Part shown: piece after piece, positions 14,195-20,534 of the stretch
Position numbering within the stretch: position 1 is the first letter of the stretch
How the letters are laid out: each line of letters begins with the position of its first letter
Origin: CAYOEJ01 sp964403015
GTDB lineage: Bacteria > Actinomycetota > Actinomycetes > Actinomycetales > Actinomycetaceae
DNA: 20,534 nucleotides
NCBI GenBank assembly: GCA_964403015.1
Contig: CAYOEJ010000026.1
Location: 1 to 20,534 of the forward strand
Direction: 5' to 3'
Translations under genes and position numbers: made by a program
The notes under the pieces: model-generated
The model's input: the letters and a program-made list of their open reading frames with translations, nothing else
What the model was told of the DNA's origin: nothing
The model's database searches: none

Positions 14195-14223
14195 ACGCTA
14201 TCAACGCTTCTGCGGGCTTGCTA
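14195..14223 (-). promoter_or_regulatory. Candidate promoter of the SDR gene
   Basis: On the minus strand TAGCAA (14223-14218), exactly 17 nt, then TAGCGT (14200-14195), 33 nt before ATG 14161. The -35-like box is the same hexamer at the same spacing as at copB. Confidence 0.4.
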
Positions 14224-14492
14224 CCCCCTGTGGGCTTTCGCAGCTCGGCGACCTCTCGCAGCTCGACGGGATTTTCGATGTCCCTACGGAATATCGACGA
14301 CGACGATGCCGGGCCTTCCCATCGGCAGCTCGGCTTCGATGGTTCCCTGAGAAGGCTAGGGAGAATGGGACCGGACTGTGAAATGCAGTGCTATCGGATT
14401 GCGGCACCTGTTACAACAGACCTTGGGTGCTTTAGGGTTGTTCACGTCTTACTTGTAACTCACCATATGAAGTCGACTGAAAGTGACGCCGC
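14224..14492. other. Intergenic region between SDR gene and focA, no gene supported
   Basis: I see no convincing coding sequence. It contains CGCAGCTCG twice with an 18-bp period (14239-14247, 14257-14265), a small inverted repeat CTGTT-AC-AACAG near 14409-14420, and the second copy of the 11-mer TTAGGGTTGTT (14432-14442; the first is at 14173-14183). The focA promoter should lie here. TTGTTC (14438-14443) could be a -35, but no good -10 follows at standard spacing. Confidence 0.5.
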
Positions 14493-15380
14493 ATGGAAGA
14501 TTCCGCTCGCCACACCCCCATCATTCCTCCCGCAGATATCGCCGGAGTCGTGAAGGATGGGATGATCGCCAAGGCCAACAAGGGCCGTTTTGAAATGTTT
14601 CTTCTGGCGCTCTCCGCGGGCGCGCTCATCGGTGTGGGATTCATTTTCTTCACCACCACGCAGATGGGGGCATCTGCGGTTGAGTGGTATGGGCTCACGA
14701 AGCTCATTGGCGGCCTCGCGTTTACCGTTGGCCTGTTCTTGGTGATCGTGACCGGTGCGGATCTTTTCACTTCAACCACGATGACTGTCATCCCGCTCAT
14801 CGACCGCCAAATTACGGTGCGTCAGTGGCTTGTGCACTGGGGAATCGTCTACGCGGGCAATGTTATCGGTGCTGTTCTGCTAGCGACCCTCGTGTTTTTT
14901 GCGGGTACCTATATGCAGGGCGATGGCGCTTGGGGAGCCGTTGCAATAAATACGGCGACGGCGAAGATTTCCCACGGCTGGGCCGAGGCCTTCTTGCTCG
15001 GTGTGCTGGCAAACTTCCTTGTGTGCCTCGGAATCTGGGGCGCTAACGCTGCTCGAACGGTGGTCGATAAGGCTGTTGCGGTGCTCGGCCCGATCGCCCT
15101 CTTCGTTGCGACGAGCTTTGAGCACTCCGTGGCCAACATGTTCATGATCCCCATGGGAATCATGATTTCTCGCTTTGGTGGCGAGAAGTTCTGGGACTCC
15201 AGCGGCGCAGCCGAGCTTGGCCTCACGCAGGAAGGCGTTGCCGATCTCTCCGTGAACTCCTTTATCTTCGACAACCTGATCCCCGTATCGCTCGGCAATA
15301 TCGTGGGCGGCGCGGTGCTCGTGGGATTGTTCTATTGGCGCGTCTACATTCGTCCCCACCAAGGCGCGAAGGTCAACTAG
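14493..15380 (+). CDS. focA: Formate/nitrite transporter family protein, FocA-like
   Basis: 295 aa, six predicted helices; a pentameric membrane channel of the FNT family moving formate or related small anions. The motifs fit FocA well: GALIGVGFIF in helix 1, TGADLFTS with T93 (the constriction threonine, T91 in E. coli), VLANFLVCLG around N174, and TSFEHSVANMFMIPMGI with the pore histidine H211 (H209 in E. coli). LIPVSLGNIVGG is the last-helix signature. ATG 14493 is the first start after an in-frame stop; only a weak GAAAG precedes it. The pflBA genes that often accompany focA are not adjacent. It suggests mixed-acid fermentation with formate release (inference). Its end overlaps, in antisense, the end of a frameshifted small gene. 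Confidence 0.93.
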   Translation: MEDSARHTPIIPPADIAGVVKDGMIAKANKGRFEMFLLALSAGALIGVGFIFFTTTQMGASAVEWYGLTKLIGGLAFTVGLFLVIVTGADLFTSTTMTVIPLIDRQITVRQWLVHWGIVYAGNVIGAVLLATLVFFAGTYMQGDGAWGAVAINTATAKISHGWAEAFLLGVLANFLVCLGIWGANAARTVVDKAVAVLGPIALFVATSFEHSVANMFMIPMGIMISRFGGEKFWDSSGAAELGLTQEGVADLSVNSFIFDNLIPVSLGNIVGGAVLVGLFYWRVYIRPHQGAKVN

Positions 15381-15565
15381 TCCGAACGCGCCCCGCGTAA
15401 AGGTAGACCTCGATCTTCTTGGGTCGATTCTCCAAATCCATGTTCACTGTCGTGGTGGCTACCCGCTTCATTCCCTTGCGGTCGTAGAACTCATACGAAC
15501 ACGTGTCGTCGGTGAAGAGGAAGAACGTGGTGCGTCCGTTGTCGATAGTTTCTGTACTCGATCAT
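15373..15565 (-). pseudogene. Small frameshifted gene of about 63 codons
   Basis: ATG 15565 has AAGGAC 7 nt upstream (and TACAAT further up, about 15617) and opens MIE, but this frame stops after 24 codons. One base along, the frame reads TETIDNGRTTFFLF, then TDDTCSYEFYDRKGMKRVA, TTTVNMDLENRPKK, IEVYLYAGRVRTS and TGA at 15375-15373, a balanced, protein-like sequence with no usable start of its own before an internal Met. Removing one base near codon 4 would join the two into a 63-aa protein. It could be a decayed gene, a real frameshift mutation or a sequencing error. I do not recognise the family. Its last 8 bp overlap focA on the other strand. Confidence 0.5.
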
Positions 15566-15680
15566 CGGTGACGTCCTTTCGCTCGGCTGGTTCTGGGCGG
15601 GTCTGAGCCAGATAATTGTATGGATTCGAGTCGAAAGGCTCTGCGGGAATCCGGCTCTTCAGCCATGAGCGTTGAGCGAC

Positions 15681-15686
15681 TAGGCT
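15681..15686 (+). promoter_or_regulatory. -10 box TAGGCT of the macrodomain gene, leaderless
   Basis: TAGGCT ends 6 nt before ATG 15693, and there is no ribosome binding site. TTCAGC 17 nt upstream may serve as -35. Confidence 0.5.
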
Positions 15687-15692
15687 CGTGAC

Positions 15693-16205
15693 ATGGATAT
15701 ACGTATTGAACCAGGCGACATTACAAAGACCGACGCCGACGCCATCGTTAACGCCGCCAACTCGAGCCTCTTGGGTGGTGGAGGGGTGGACGGTGCGATC
15801 CACCGCGTTGGAGGCTCGGAGATTCTCGCCGAGTGTAAGCAGCTTCGCGAGACGGCCTTTCCCGATGGCTTGCCGCCCGGTCAAGCCGTGGCGACGACGG
15901 CGGGCCAGCTTCCAGCGAGGTGGGTTATTCACACCGTGGGTCCCGTTTACTCGACCTCGGATGACCGATCTTCGATCTTAGCTTCGGCTTATCGAGAGTC
16001 GATCAGGGTAGCTGAAGAACTCGGAGCGAAGAGTGTGGCCTTCCCGGCGATTTCGGCCGGAGTCTATGGTTGGCCGATGGACGACGCCGCCCGAATTGCG
16101 GTCGAAACCGTCACTGAGACTGGCGCTGACCTCACGGTGGTGTTCGTTCCTTTCGGTAATGAAGCAGCCTCGGCTTTTGAGAAGGCGCTCGGGGCAAGCA
16201 CATAA
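15693..16205 (+). CDS. Macrodomain protein, O-acetyl-ADP-ribose deacetylase/ADP-ribosylhydrolase-like
   Basis: 170 aa, a single macrodomain of the YmdB/MacroD type. The ADP-ribose-binding features are present: GDITK with D9 near the adenine pocket, the IVNAANSSLLGGGGVDGAIH loop (18-37) with catalytic-type N21 and the poly-Gly segment, WVIHTVGP (77-84), and FPAISAGVYGWP (116-127), the second phosphate loop. Such enzymes hydrolyse O-acetyl-ADP-ribose or remove ADP-ribose from proteins in the cytoplasm. No sirtuin or ADP-ribosyltransferase gene is adjacent, so it looks like a free-standing housekeeping or stress enzyme. It is probably leaderless. It converges on the MFS gene downstream with 33 bp between stops. 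Confidence 0.95.
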   Translation: MDIRIEPGDITKTDADAIVNAANSSLLGGGGVDGAIHRVGGSEILAECKQLRETAFPDGLPPGQAVATTAGQLPARWVIHTVGPVYSTSDDRSSILASAYRESIRVAEELGAKSVAFPAISAGVYGWPMDDAARIAVETVTETGADLTVVFVPFGNEAASAFEKALGAST

Positions 16206-16238
16206 ACCTTTGTCGTGCTTCGAGCCGATCTTTGACCG

Positions 16239-17513
16239 TTACGAAGTGGCATCCTGTGAGTCGCTGTCTCGCGAGAAGAGATCCTGCCACTCGGCGGCCT
16301 TCGGCAATTGCCGGAATTCACGAATCCCAGCCATCACCAGCGTCGAAGCGAGAACCAAAACGGCGAAGAAAATGACGGTAGGCTTTCGGCCAAGATGCTC
16401 GAGTCCGAAGCCTGCAACGATGGGAGCTAGCGGCATGAGGCCCATATTAAAGACGCCACTTGCTGCCGTGATCGCACCCATCTTGCTATTGGGTATCTGA
16501 GAAACAGCCCACCCGCTTGCTCCTGCATTGAATACCGGGACCGAAAAGCCGGCGCCGACGAGGAACGCGAGAGTGAGTGAGAATGAACTTGTGCTCGCGA
16601 TGCCAGCCGCCGCGGCCGATGTAAGAAACATGGCACCTATTCCCAGCTTGCCGGTGGGGATCTTTGCAATGAACCACGATGCGGCGACCGAACCGGCAAT
16701 CATTCCGCCGGCGAGCGCAGTGCTAACTAAGCCGATCTTCGCTTCGTTGGTTCCGGCGTCGGCGAGATGAAGAATGACGGTGAGAAGCAGGCCCGAGCTC
16801 GCAAAGGAAATTACGGCAGCAATCAAAATCAGTATGAAAATCGTGCGGTGGGTAAATAGCCAGCGAAATCCGGCTTTCACCTGGCCAATTGCAGTTCCAA
16901 CTTCTTGCCCTTCCGTGCGCGGATCGAGGTTTGATTTGATTGTTCGAATGAAGAACCACGAGATTGCGTGTCCAACAGTTTGAACGGCAAACGGAAGCCA
17001 GATTGCGATTGCAACGAGGAATCCGCCAACTGGGCCGGAGCCGAGTTCGATGGCGCCGTCGCGGGCTTGGTTGTTGGCGATGGCAGTGGGTAGCTGGCGC
17101 GAATCGATGAGTTGTTTGAGAGCGCCCATCCCTGCGGCATCGAAGAGCCCGGAGCGCACGCCCGTGAGTATTCCAACCGTGACGAGTGTTGCCGCATTGA
17201 GTGTGTTCGTGAAGTAAAGAGCGATCGCGCAGCCCCAGACTACAGCTCCAAATAGATGACCGGTAAGAAGCAATTTCTTCCTGTCATAGCGATCGGCAAG
17301 AACCCCGCCCGGAATCATCGTCAGAATCGCGGCGGCTGTGGTCGATGCGCCAACTATGCCGGCGAGGGATAGGGAATCGGTGATAGCTAGCGCAATGATC
17401 GGCATGGCGAAAGCGCGAATGGCGCTACCGGCGTCGGCAAAGACGTCACCCACGAACCACTTGAGGTAGTCGGGGTTCCTGCGCAGTGGGGGAGCGGGAA
17501 GACGGGTATTCAT
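16239..17513 (-). CDS. MFS transporter, MFS_3-like (EntS/macrolide-efflux type)
   Basis: 424 aa with about 12 hydrophobic segments. The motif A equivalent is GGVLADRYDRKK (69-80), and the start RRNPDYLKWFVGDVFADAGSAI is like the MFS_3 group that includes EntS and Mef-type exporters. The cytoplasmic loop between the halves carries the usual charged stretch (LDPRTEGQEV). It ends with a hydrophilic tail (FSRDSDSQ). The substrate is unknown; siderophore, macrolide or other drug export are family possibilities. I chose ATG 17513 over an in-frame start at 17573 because TATCGT ends 6 nt upstream and the extra 20 residues would cover the promoter and the start of the divergent gene. No Shine-Dalgarno is present. 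Confidence 0.9.
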   Translation of the reverse strand: MNTRLPAPPLRRNPDYLKWFVGDVFADAGSAIRAFAMPIIALAITDSLSLAGIVGASTTAAAILTMIPGGVLADRYDRKKLLLTGHLFGAVVWGCAIALYFTNTLNAATLVTVGILTGVRSGLFDAAGMGALKQLIDSRQLPTAIANNQARDGAIELGSGPVGGFLVAIAIWLPFAVQTVGHAISWFFIRTIKSNLDPRTEGQEVGTAIGQVKAGFRWLFTHRTIFILILIAAVISFASSGLLLTVILHLADAGTNEAKIGLVSTALAGGMIAGSVAASWFIAKIPTGKLGIGAMFLTSAAAAGIASTSSFSLTLAFLVGAGFSVPVFNAGASGWAVSQIPNSKMGAITAASGVFNMGLMPLAPIVAGFGLEHLGRKPTVIFFAVLVLASTLVMAGIREFRQLPKAAEWQDLFSRDSDSQDATS

Positions 17514-17519
17514 ACAGCA

Positions 17520-17525
17520 ACGATA
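17520..17525 (-). promoter_or_regulatory. -10 box TATCGT of the MFS gene, leaderless
   Basis: TATCGT on the minus strand fits TANNNT and ends 6 nt before ATG 17513. The divergent hypothetical gene would begin at ATG 17545, only 31 bp away. Confidence 0.45.
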
Positions 17526-17642
17526 GATGGGCAAGACTATTTCTATGACTGACGATGCCCTTCGGCGTATCAAAACGCTGACAAACCCGCTCAGGATTGG
17601 CCAGCCGAAGGAGCTGACTTCAGGGAAAGCTGGTACGAACTC

Positions 17643-17969
17643 GTGGAGGGTGGAGTCGCAATCGACGAACCGTCCCGCGGTGACGCCATAACAAGCAAGA
17701 TCTACAACGATTTCTTCACGGCGTTCAACTCGTCGTCGGCCATCAATCGTTTTCGCGAAAGAGCGATCCAGAAGGAAGCAGCGCTGGATGGGGAGTCCGT
17801 CGTCCTTCTGTCGGTGTTAGCGGCACGTCTTTCTGCTGAAGAGAGAGATGCGTTCAGTAGGGAGCTCTCTGAGCTGATTGACAAGTTCATGAAATATGGT
17901 GACGCGAATGATGTTGCCATGGCCGAGGAACTGAAATCGGGATCGTCGGACACCCGACCTCAAGATTGA
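17643..17969 (+). CDS. Hypothetical protein, probably the 3' part of a frameshifted gene
   Basis: From GTG 17643 the frame encodes 108 aa, but it is open back to 17553 with no start codon, and those 30 codons look genuine (PAEGADFRESWYELVEGGVA). ATG 17545 in another frame begins MTDDALRR; adding one base near 17567 (after CTTCGGCG) would fuse MTDDALRR to YQNADKPAQDWPAEGADF and give a protein of about 141 aa. The visible part is mainly helical (FNSSSAINRFRERAIQKEAAL, then LAARLSAEERDAFSRELSEL). I do not recognise the family and see no signal peptide or membrane segment. The end is also uncertain: a third frame through the stop reads TPDLKIEKFPIIED before a TAG at the gap edge. It is divergent from the MFS gene. 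Confidence 0.6.
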   Translation: MEGGVAIDEPSRGDAITSKIYNDFFTAFNSSSAINRFRERAIQKEAALDGESVVLLSVLAARLSAEERDAFSRELSELIDKFMKYGDANDVAMAEELKSGSSDTRPQD

Positions 17970-18166
17970 GAAGTTCCCGATTATCGAAGACTAGTTCCCT
18001 CAAGTTCGCCANNNNNNNNNNNNNNNNNNNNNNNNNNNNNNNNNNNNNNNNNNNNNNNNNNNNNNNNNNNNNNNNNNNNNNNNNNNNNNNNNNNNNNNNN
18101 NNNNNNNNNNNACCTCAAGATTGAGAAGTTCCCGATTATCGAAGACTAGTTCCCTCAAGTTCGCCA
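17957..18166. repeat. 55-bp duplicate flanking an N gap (assembly artefact)
   Basis: Bases 17957-18011 and 18112-18166 are identical over 55 bp and flank 100 N (18012-18111). The length equals that at the second gap, so these are overlapping contig ends. The duplicated segment begins with the short palindrome CTCAAGATTGAG (17959-17970). Collapsing it leaves about 174 bp between the hypothetical gene and the SDR gene. That interval shows no gene and no clear promoter. Confidence 0.9.
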
Positions 18167-18298
18167 TGCGCGGAGGATGCCCGGTTTTTCAGGTGTCTGA
18201 CCAGCGGGCGCTGATAGCGTCGGATGTGTTGGCGGTGAGCAGCCGTCGTCGTCGATGGTAAAGCGCCATACGCACCGGCGAACTTACGAGGAGCGTAA

Positions 18299-19204
18299 AT
18301 GTCCGAAGAGAAGACAGACCAGCTAACTTTCCAAAACCCAGTCACACGCTACGAAGCGATCTCGCCACCGAAGCAGGATCAGCCGGAACCGGGTCTCGAT
18401 GCCAAGCTTGAACCGCAAACAGATCGCGGGCAGGAATCGTACCGCGGCACTGGACGTCTCAAGGGGCGTAAGGCTCTCATTACCGGCGCAGACTCAGGAA
18501 TCGGTGCAGCCGTAGCCATCGCCTTCGCGCGCGAAGGTGCGGACGTGGCTATGTCCTACCTTCCCGAAGAAGAGGTCGATGCCCAGTGGGTCAAGGAGAT
18601 TATCGAAAAGGAGGGGCGCAAGGCGTACCTGTTCCCCGGTGACCTCAAGGACCGCGACACCTGCATCAAGCTGGTCGAGGATGCGGTTGAGGCTCTCGGC
18701 GGTCTCGATGCTCTTGTCAATAATGCTGGCAAGCAGATCGCCGTGGATAGCTTTGAAGAGCTGAGCGACGAGCAGTGGGTAGATACGTTCGATACGAACA
18801 TCCACGCGATTTTCAGGATTAGTCAGGCCGCTGTTAAGCACATGCCTCCTGGGTCGACCATCGTTAACACCACATCGGTTCAGGCTTACGATCCTTCCGA
18901 GGCGATCATTGACTATGCAGCCACGAAGGGCGCGATCAACAACTTCACCAAGGGTCTCGCTCAGGTGCTCGCACCCGAAGGAATCAGGGTGAATGCGGTG
19001 GCGCCGGGTCCGTTCTGGACCCCGCTTCAGGTTTCCGATGGCCAGCCGAAGGAGAAGCTGCCCAAGTTCGGTCAGGATACCCCGCTTGGTCGCGCAGGTC
19101 AGCCCACTGAGTGTGCGCCCGCATACGTCTTCCTCACCTCGCCCGAGTCGAGCTACGTTCTCGGTGAGACGCTCAATGTGAACGGCGGTCGCCCGACCCC
19201 GTAG
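18299..19204 (+). CDS. SDR family oxidoreductase, general stress protein 39-like
   Basis: 301 aa. The N-terminal extension of about 50 residues (FQNPVTRYEAISPPKQDQPEPG, LEPQTDRGQESYRGTGRLKG) is typical of the GSP39/YdaD, YhdF and E. coli YghA group of SDRs and separates it from 250-aa classical members. The Rossmann loop TGADSGIG is at 62-69 and NNAG at 141-144. The catalytic S193 (TTSVQAY), Y206 and K210 (YAATK) are in standard spacing, and GETLNVNGG closes the protein. These enzymes are NAD(P)-dependent dehydrogenases of unknown natural substrate, often under general stress control in Bacillus. ATG 18299 has GAGGAG about 6 nt upstream. A strong terminator follows. It is convergent with the catalase gene, another stress function. 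Confidence 0.94.
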   Translation: MSEEKTDQLTFQNPVTRYEAISPPKQDQPEPGLDAKLEPQTDRGQESYRGTGRLKGRKALITGADSGIGAAVAIAFAREGADVAMSYLPEEEVDAQWVKEIIEKEGRKAYLFPGDLKDRDTCIKLVEDAVEALGGLDALVNNAGKQIAVDSFEELSDEQWVDTFDTNIHAIFRISQAAVKHMPPGSTIVNTTSVQAYDPSEAIIDYAATKGAINNFTKGLAQVLAPEGIRVNAVAPGPFWTPLQVSDGQPKEKLPKFGQDTPLGRAGQPTECAPAYVFLTSPESSYVLGETLNVNGGRPTP

Positions 19205-19225
19205 CCCATGAGCATTTAGCTACAG

Positions 19226-19270
19226 AATAGAGCAGTCCGCTGGATACTTTCTCCGGCGGACTGCTCTATT
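19226..19270. terminator. Bidirectional intrinsic terminator
   Basis: AATAGAGCAGTCCGC (19226-19240) and GCGGACTGCTCTATT (19256-19270) form a perfect 15-bp stem with a 15-nt loop, AT-rich at its base and followed by TT. It stands between the convergent SDR and catalase genes and can serve both. Confidence 0.9.
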
Positions 19271-19316
19271 TTGCGGGCGGGTTCTACTCTCTCAGCCCTG
19301 CATCTTTCTTGTCGAA

Positions 19317-20534
19317 TTACGGACGATCCCAGACTCGGTGCTTCTTCATCAGCGGGGTCAGCTGTTCGACAGCGTCTACCAGCGCCTTGACCGTGACCAC
19401 ACCGGGTGCGGCGAGATCGAGGTGAACTTGGTCGACCCCTTCACGAACAGCAATTGCCTTCTTGTGGCGGAAGGCTTCGGCGAGAAGAACGTCAACCTCA
19501 TAGCGCTGCGGAATATCCGCAATCACAATGGCGTCGAACTCGATGGACCGGGCGGTGTCGTAGGTGCGCGACACATCAATCCCGTCATCCTTACCTCCAA
19601 GCTTGCCGCCACGCTCTCCAACCACGAGCGGAATCATGCCCGCGGCGTCAATCGCGCTCATAAGCTTCGCCACGCTTGCCGCGGACGTGCTCTCGGTGGT
19701 GAGAATACCGATCTGACGGCCGTCGATTGGCCAATCCTCGCCGATCTGGGATAGTGCCGGACTCGGTGTGACGTCAGCAAGTTTGGCATTTTGCGGAACC
19801 GGCAGACCAAGGTTTGTTGCCACGGTCCGCGCAAGATCGGTGTCGATCTGTGCTAAGTTGTTCAGCTGACGCACCTTGATGTTCTCCTCAAAGCGCTTGC
19901 CGAGCTCGAATGAGTAGGCGGCTGCGACGTGCTCCTGCTCCGTTTCGGTGAGAGATAAATAGAACAATCGCGCTTGAGAGAAGTGGTCATCGAACGACGC
20001 CGGCTGCTCCCGAACGATTGTTGATTCGGGAAGCGCGACGGGCACGTCAATACGTGCTCCTTCGGTTGCCGTTGCTGGGAATGGATTACCTCCGTCGAGG
20101 GAGTTCGGGTGGTACGGAGCAACACCCGCATGGCTCGCCGACTGATGCATGCCGTCCCGGAACATATCGTTGACCGGCGCCTGCGGGCGGTTGATCGGAA
20201 TCTGGTTAAAGTTCGGACCACCGAGACGGGAAATCTGGGTATCGATATACGAGAAGAGACGACCCTGGAGCAGCGGATCTGAAGTCACATCAATTCCGGG
20301 CGGCATGTGGCCTGGATGGAAGGCGACCTGTTCGGTCTGCTCGAAGTAGTTCGTAGGATTGGCCGTGAGCGTCATGGTTCCGACGATCTGCACCGGAGCC
20401 AGCTCCTCGGGAACGAGCTTCGTTGGATCGAGAAGGTCGATTTCTTCGAACATTTCATCTTCGGTATCGGGGAAGACTTGGAGGCCAAGATCCCACTGCG
20501 GGTAGGCGCCGCTTTCGATAGCGTCCGCGAGATC
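19317..20534 (-). CDS. Large-subunit catalase (KatE/HPII-like), 5' part outside the window
   Basis: 405 residues are visible up to the window edge; the N-terminal part with the distal His and Asn is outside. The visible start (AYPQWDLGLQVFP) and DPTKLVPEELAPVQIVGTMTLTANP.NYF are typical of heme catalases. RLFSYIDTQ carries the proximal heme ligand tyrosine (visible residue 96, near 20247-20249), followed by RLGGPNFNQIPINRP. After the catalase core, about residues 255-405 form an extra C-terminal domain (DWPIDGRQIGILTTE, then VVGERGGKLGG), the class I glutamine-amidotransferase-like fold of large-subunit clade 2 catalases such as E. coli HPII. It breaks down hydrogen peroxide in the cytoplasm. 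The stop TAA is 46 bp from the shared terminator. In-frame ATGs inside the window (for example 20453) are internal. Confidence 0.95.
   Translation of the reverse strand, partial: DLADAIESGAYPQWDLGLQVFPDTEDEMFEEIDLLDPTKLVPEELAPVQIVGTMTLTANPTNYFEQTEQVAFHPGHMPPGIDVTSDPLLQGRLFSYIDTQISRLGGPNFNQIPINRPQAPVNDMFRDGMHQSASHAGVAPYHPNSLDGGNPFPATATEGARIDVPVALPESTIVREQPASFDDHFSQARLFYLSLTETEQEHVAAAYSFELGKRFEENIKVRQLNNLAQIDTDLARTVATNLGLPVPQNAKLADVTPSPALSQIGEDWPIDGRQIGILTTESTSAASVAKLMSAIDAAGMIPLVVGERGGKLGGKDDGIDVSRTYDTARSIEFDAIVIADIPQRYEVDVLLAEAFRHKKAIAVREGVDQVHLDLAAPGVVTVKALVDAVEQLTPLMKKHRVWDRP

Noticed and set aside
14179..14553. Plus-strand open frame through the SDR-focA intergenic region into focA
   Set aside because: It overlaps the conserved start of focA in another frame, has no ribosome binding site and no protein-like composition.
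15600..15690. tRNA-like segment (TTCGACTCGAATCC-type stretch and a GGATTC/GAATCC stem)
   Set aside because: No cloverleaf can be folded: acceptor and anticodon stems are missing, so only a short hairpin remains.
15468..15932. Minus-strand open frame of 154 codons covering the start of the macrodomain gene
   Set aside because: It runs antisense through the conserved macrodomain motifs and in the wrong frame through the small frameshifted gene; composition is Arg/Ser/Thr-rich.
1..20534. CRISPR array, insertion sequence, prophage or a multi-gene defence system
   Set aside because: I saw no regularly spaced repeats, transposase, integrase, phage structural gene or recognisable defence gene set; the genes are mostly chromosomal housekeeping, transport and stress functions.

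Overview
The window reads as a chromosomal segment of a moderately GC-rich Actinomycetota. The evidence is an actinobacterial-type NHEJ pair (Ku plus a three-domain LigD ordered polymerase-phosphoesterase-ligase), the small actinobacterial families DUF7218 and DUF6328, TANNNT -10 boxes, and many genes that appear to be leaderless. A facultative, fermentative, Actinomycetaceae-like organism would fit focA beside a catalase, but the genus cannot be fixed from the sequence alone. It is a draft scaffold with three runs of 100 N. Two of these (5592-5691 and 18012-18111) are flanked by exact 55-bp duplicates and look like contig-end overlaps that were never merged. The first (1380-1479) has no such duplicate and probably hides real missing sequence.

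Layout. 1-5580: 3' part of a UbiB/ABC1-type kinase, a DUF7218 gene cut by the first gap, then the divergent NHEJ locus, with Ku on the minus strand, ligD on the plus strand, and a DUF6328 membrane protein overlapping the end of ligD. 5821-9708: a lipoprotein divergent from a 14-TM-type MFS exporter, a short YezG/DUF600-like ORF, a phosphoribosyltransferase and a second, His-rich lipoprotein. 9760-11087: DUF488 and a TauE/SafE permease, divergent over only 32 bp. 11096-14161: a CopB-type copper P-ATPase with a strictly periodic His tail and a palindrome across its promoter, preceded by an SDR oxidoreductase. 14493-16205: focA formate channel, a frameshifted small minus-strand gene and a macrodomain ADP-ribose hydrolase. 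16239-20534: an MFS_3-type permease, a frameshifted hypothetical gene, a GSP39-like SDR, a strong bidirectional terminator, and the 3' part of a large-subunit catalase.

Themes. Many genes concern stress and protection: double-strand break repair (Ku/LigD), copper efflux, peroxide removal (catalase), a GSP39-like stress SDR and drug-type exporters. Most are single-gene or divergent units rather than long operons. No mobile element, prophage, CRISPR array, tRNA or rRNA was found. No convincing new multi-gene system was found. The best leads are the run of leaderless promoters, the palindrome embracing the copper-ATPase promoter, two likely frameshifted small genes, and the orphan YezG-like ORF.
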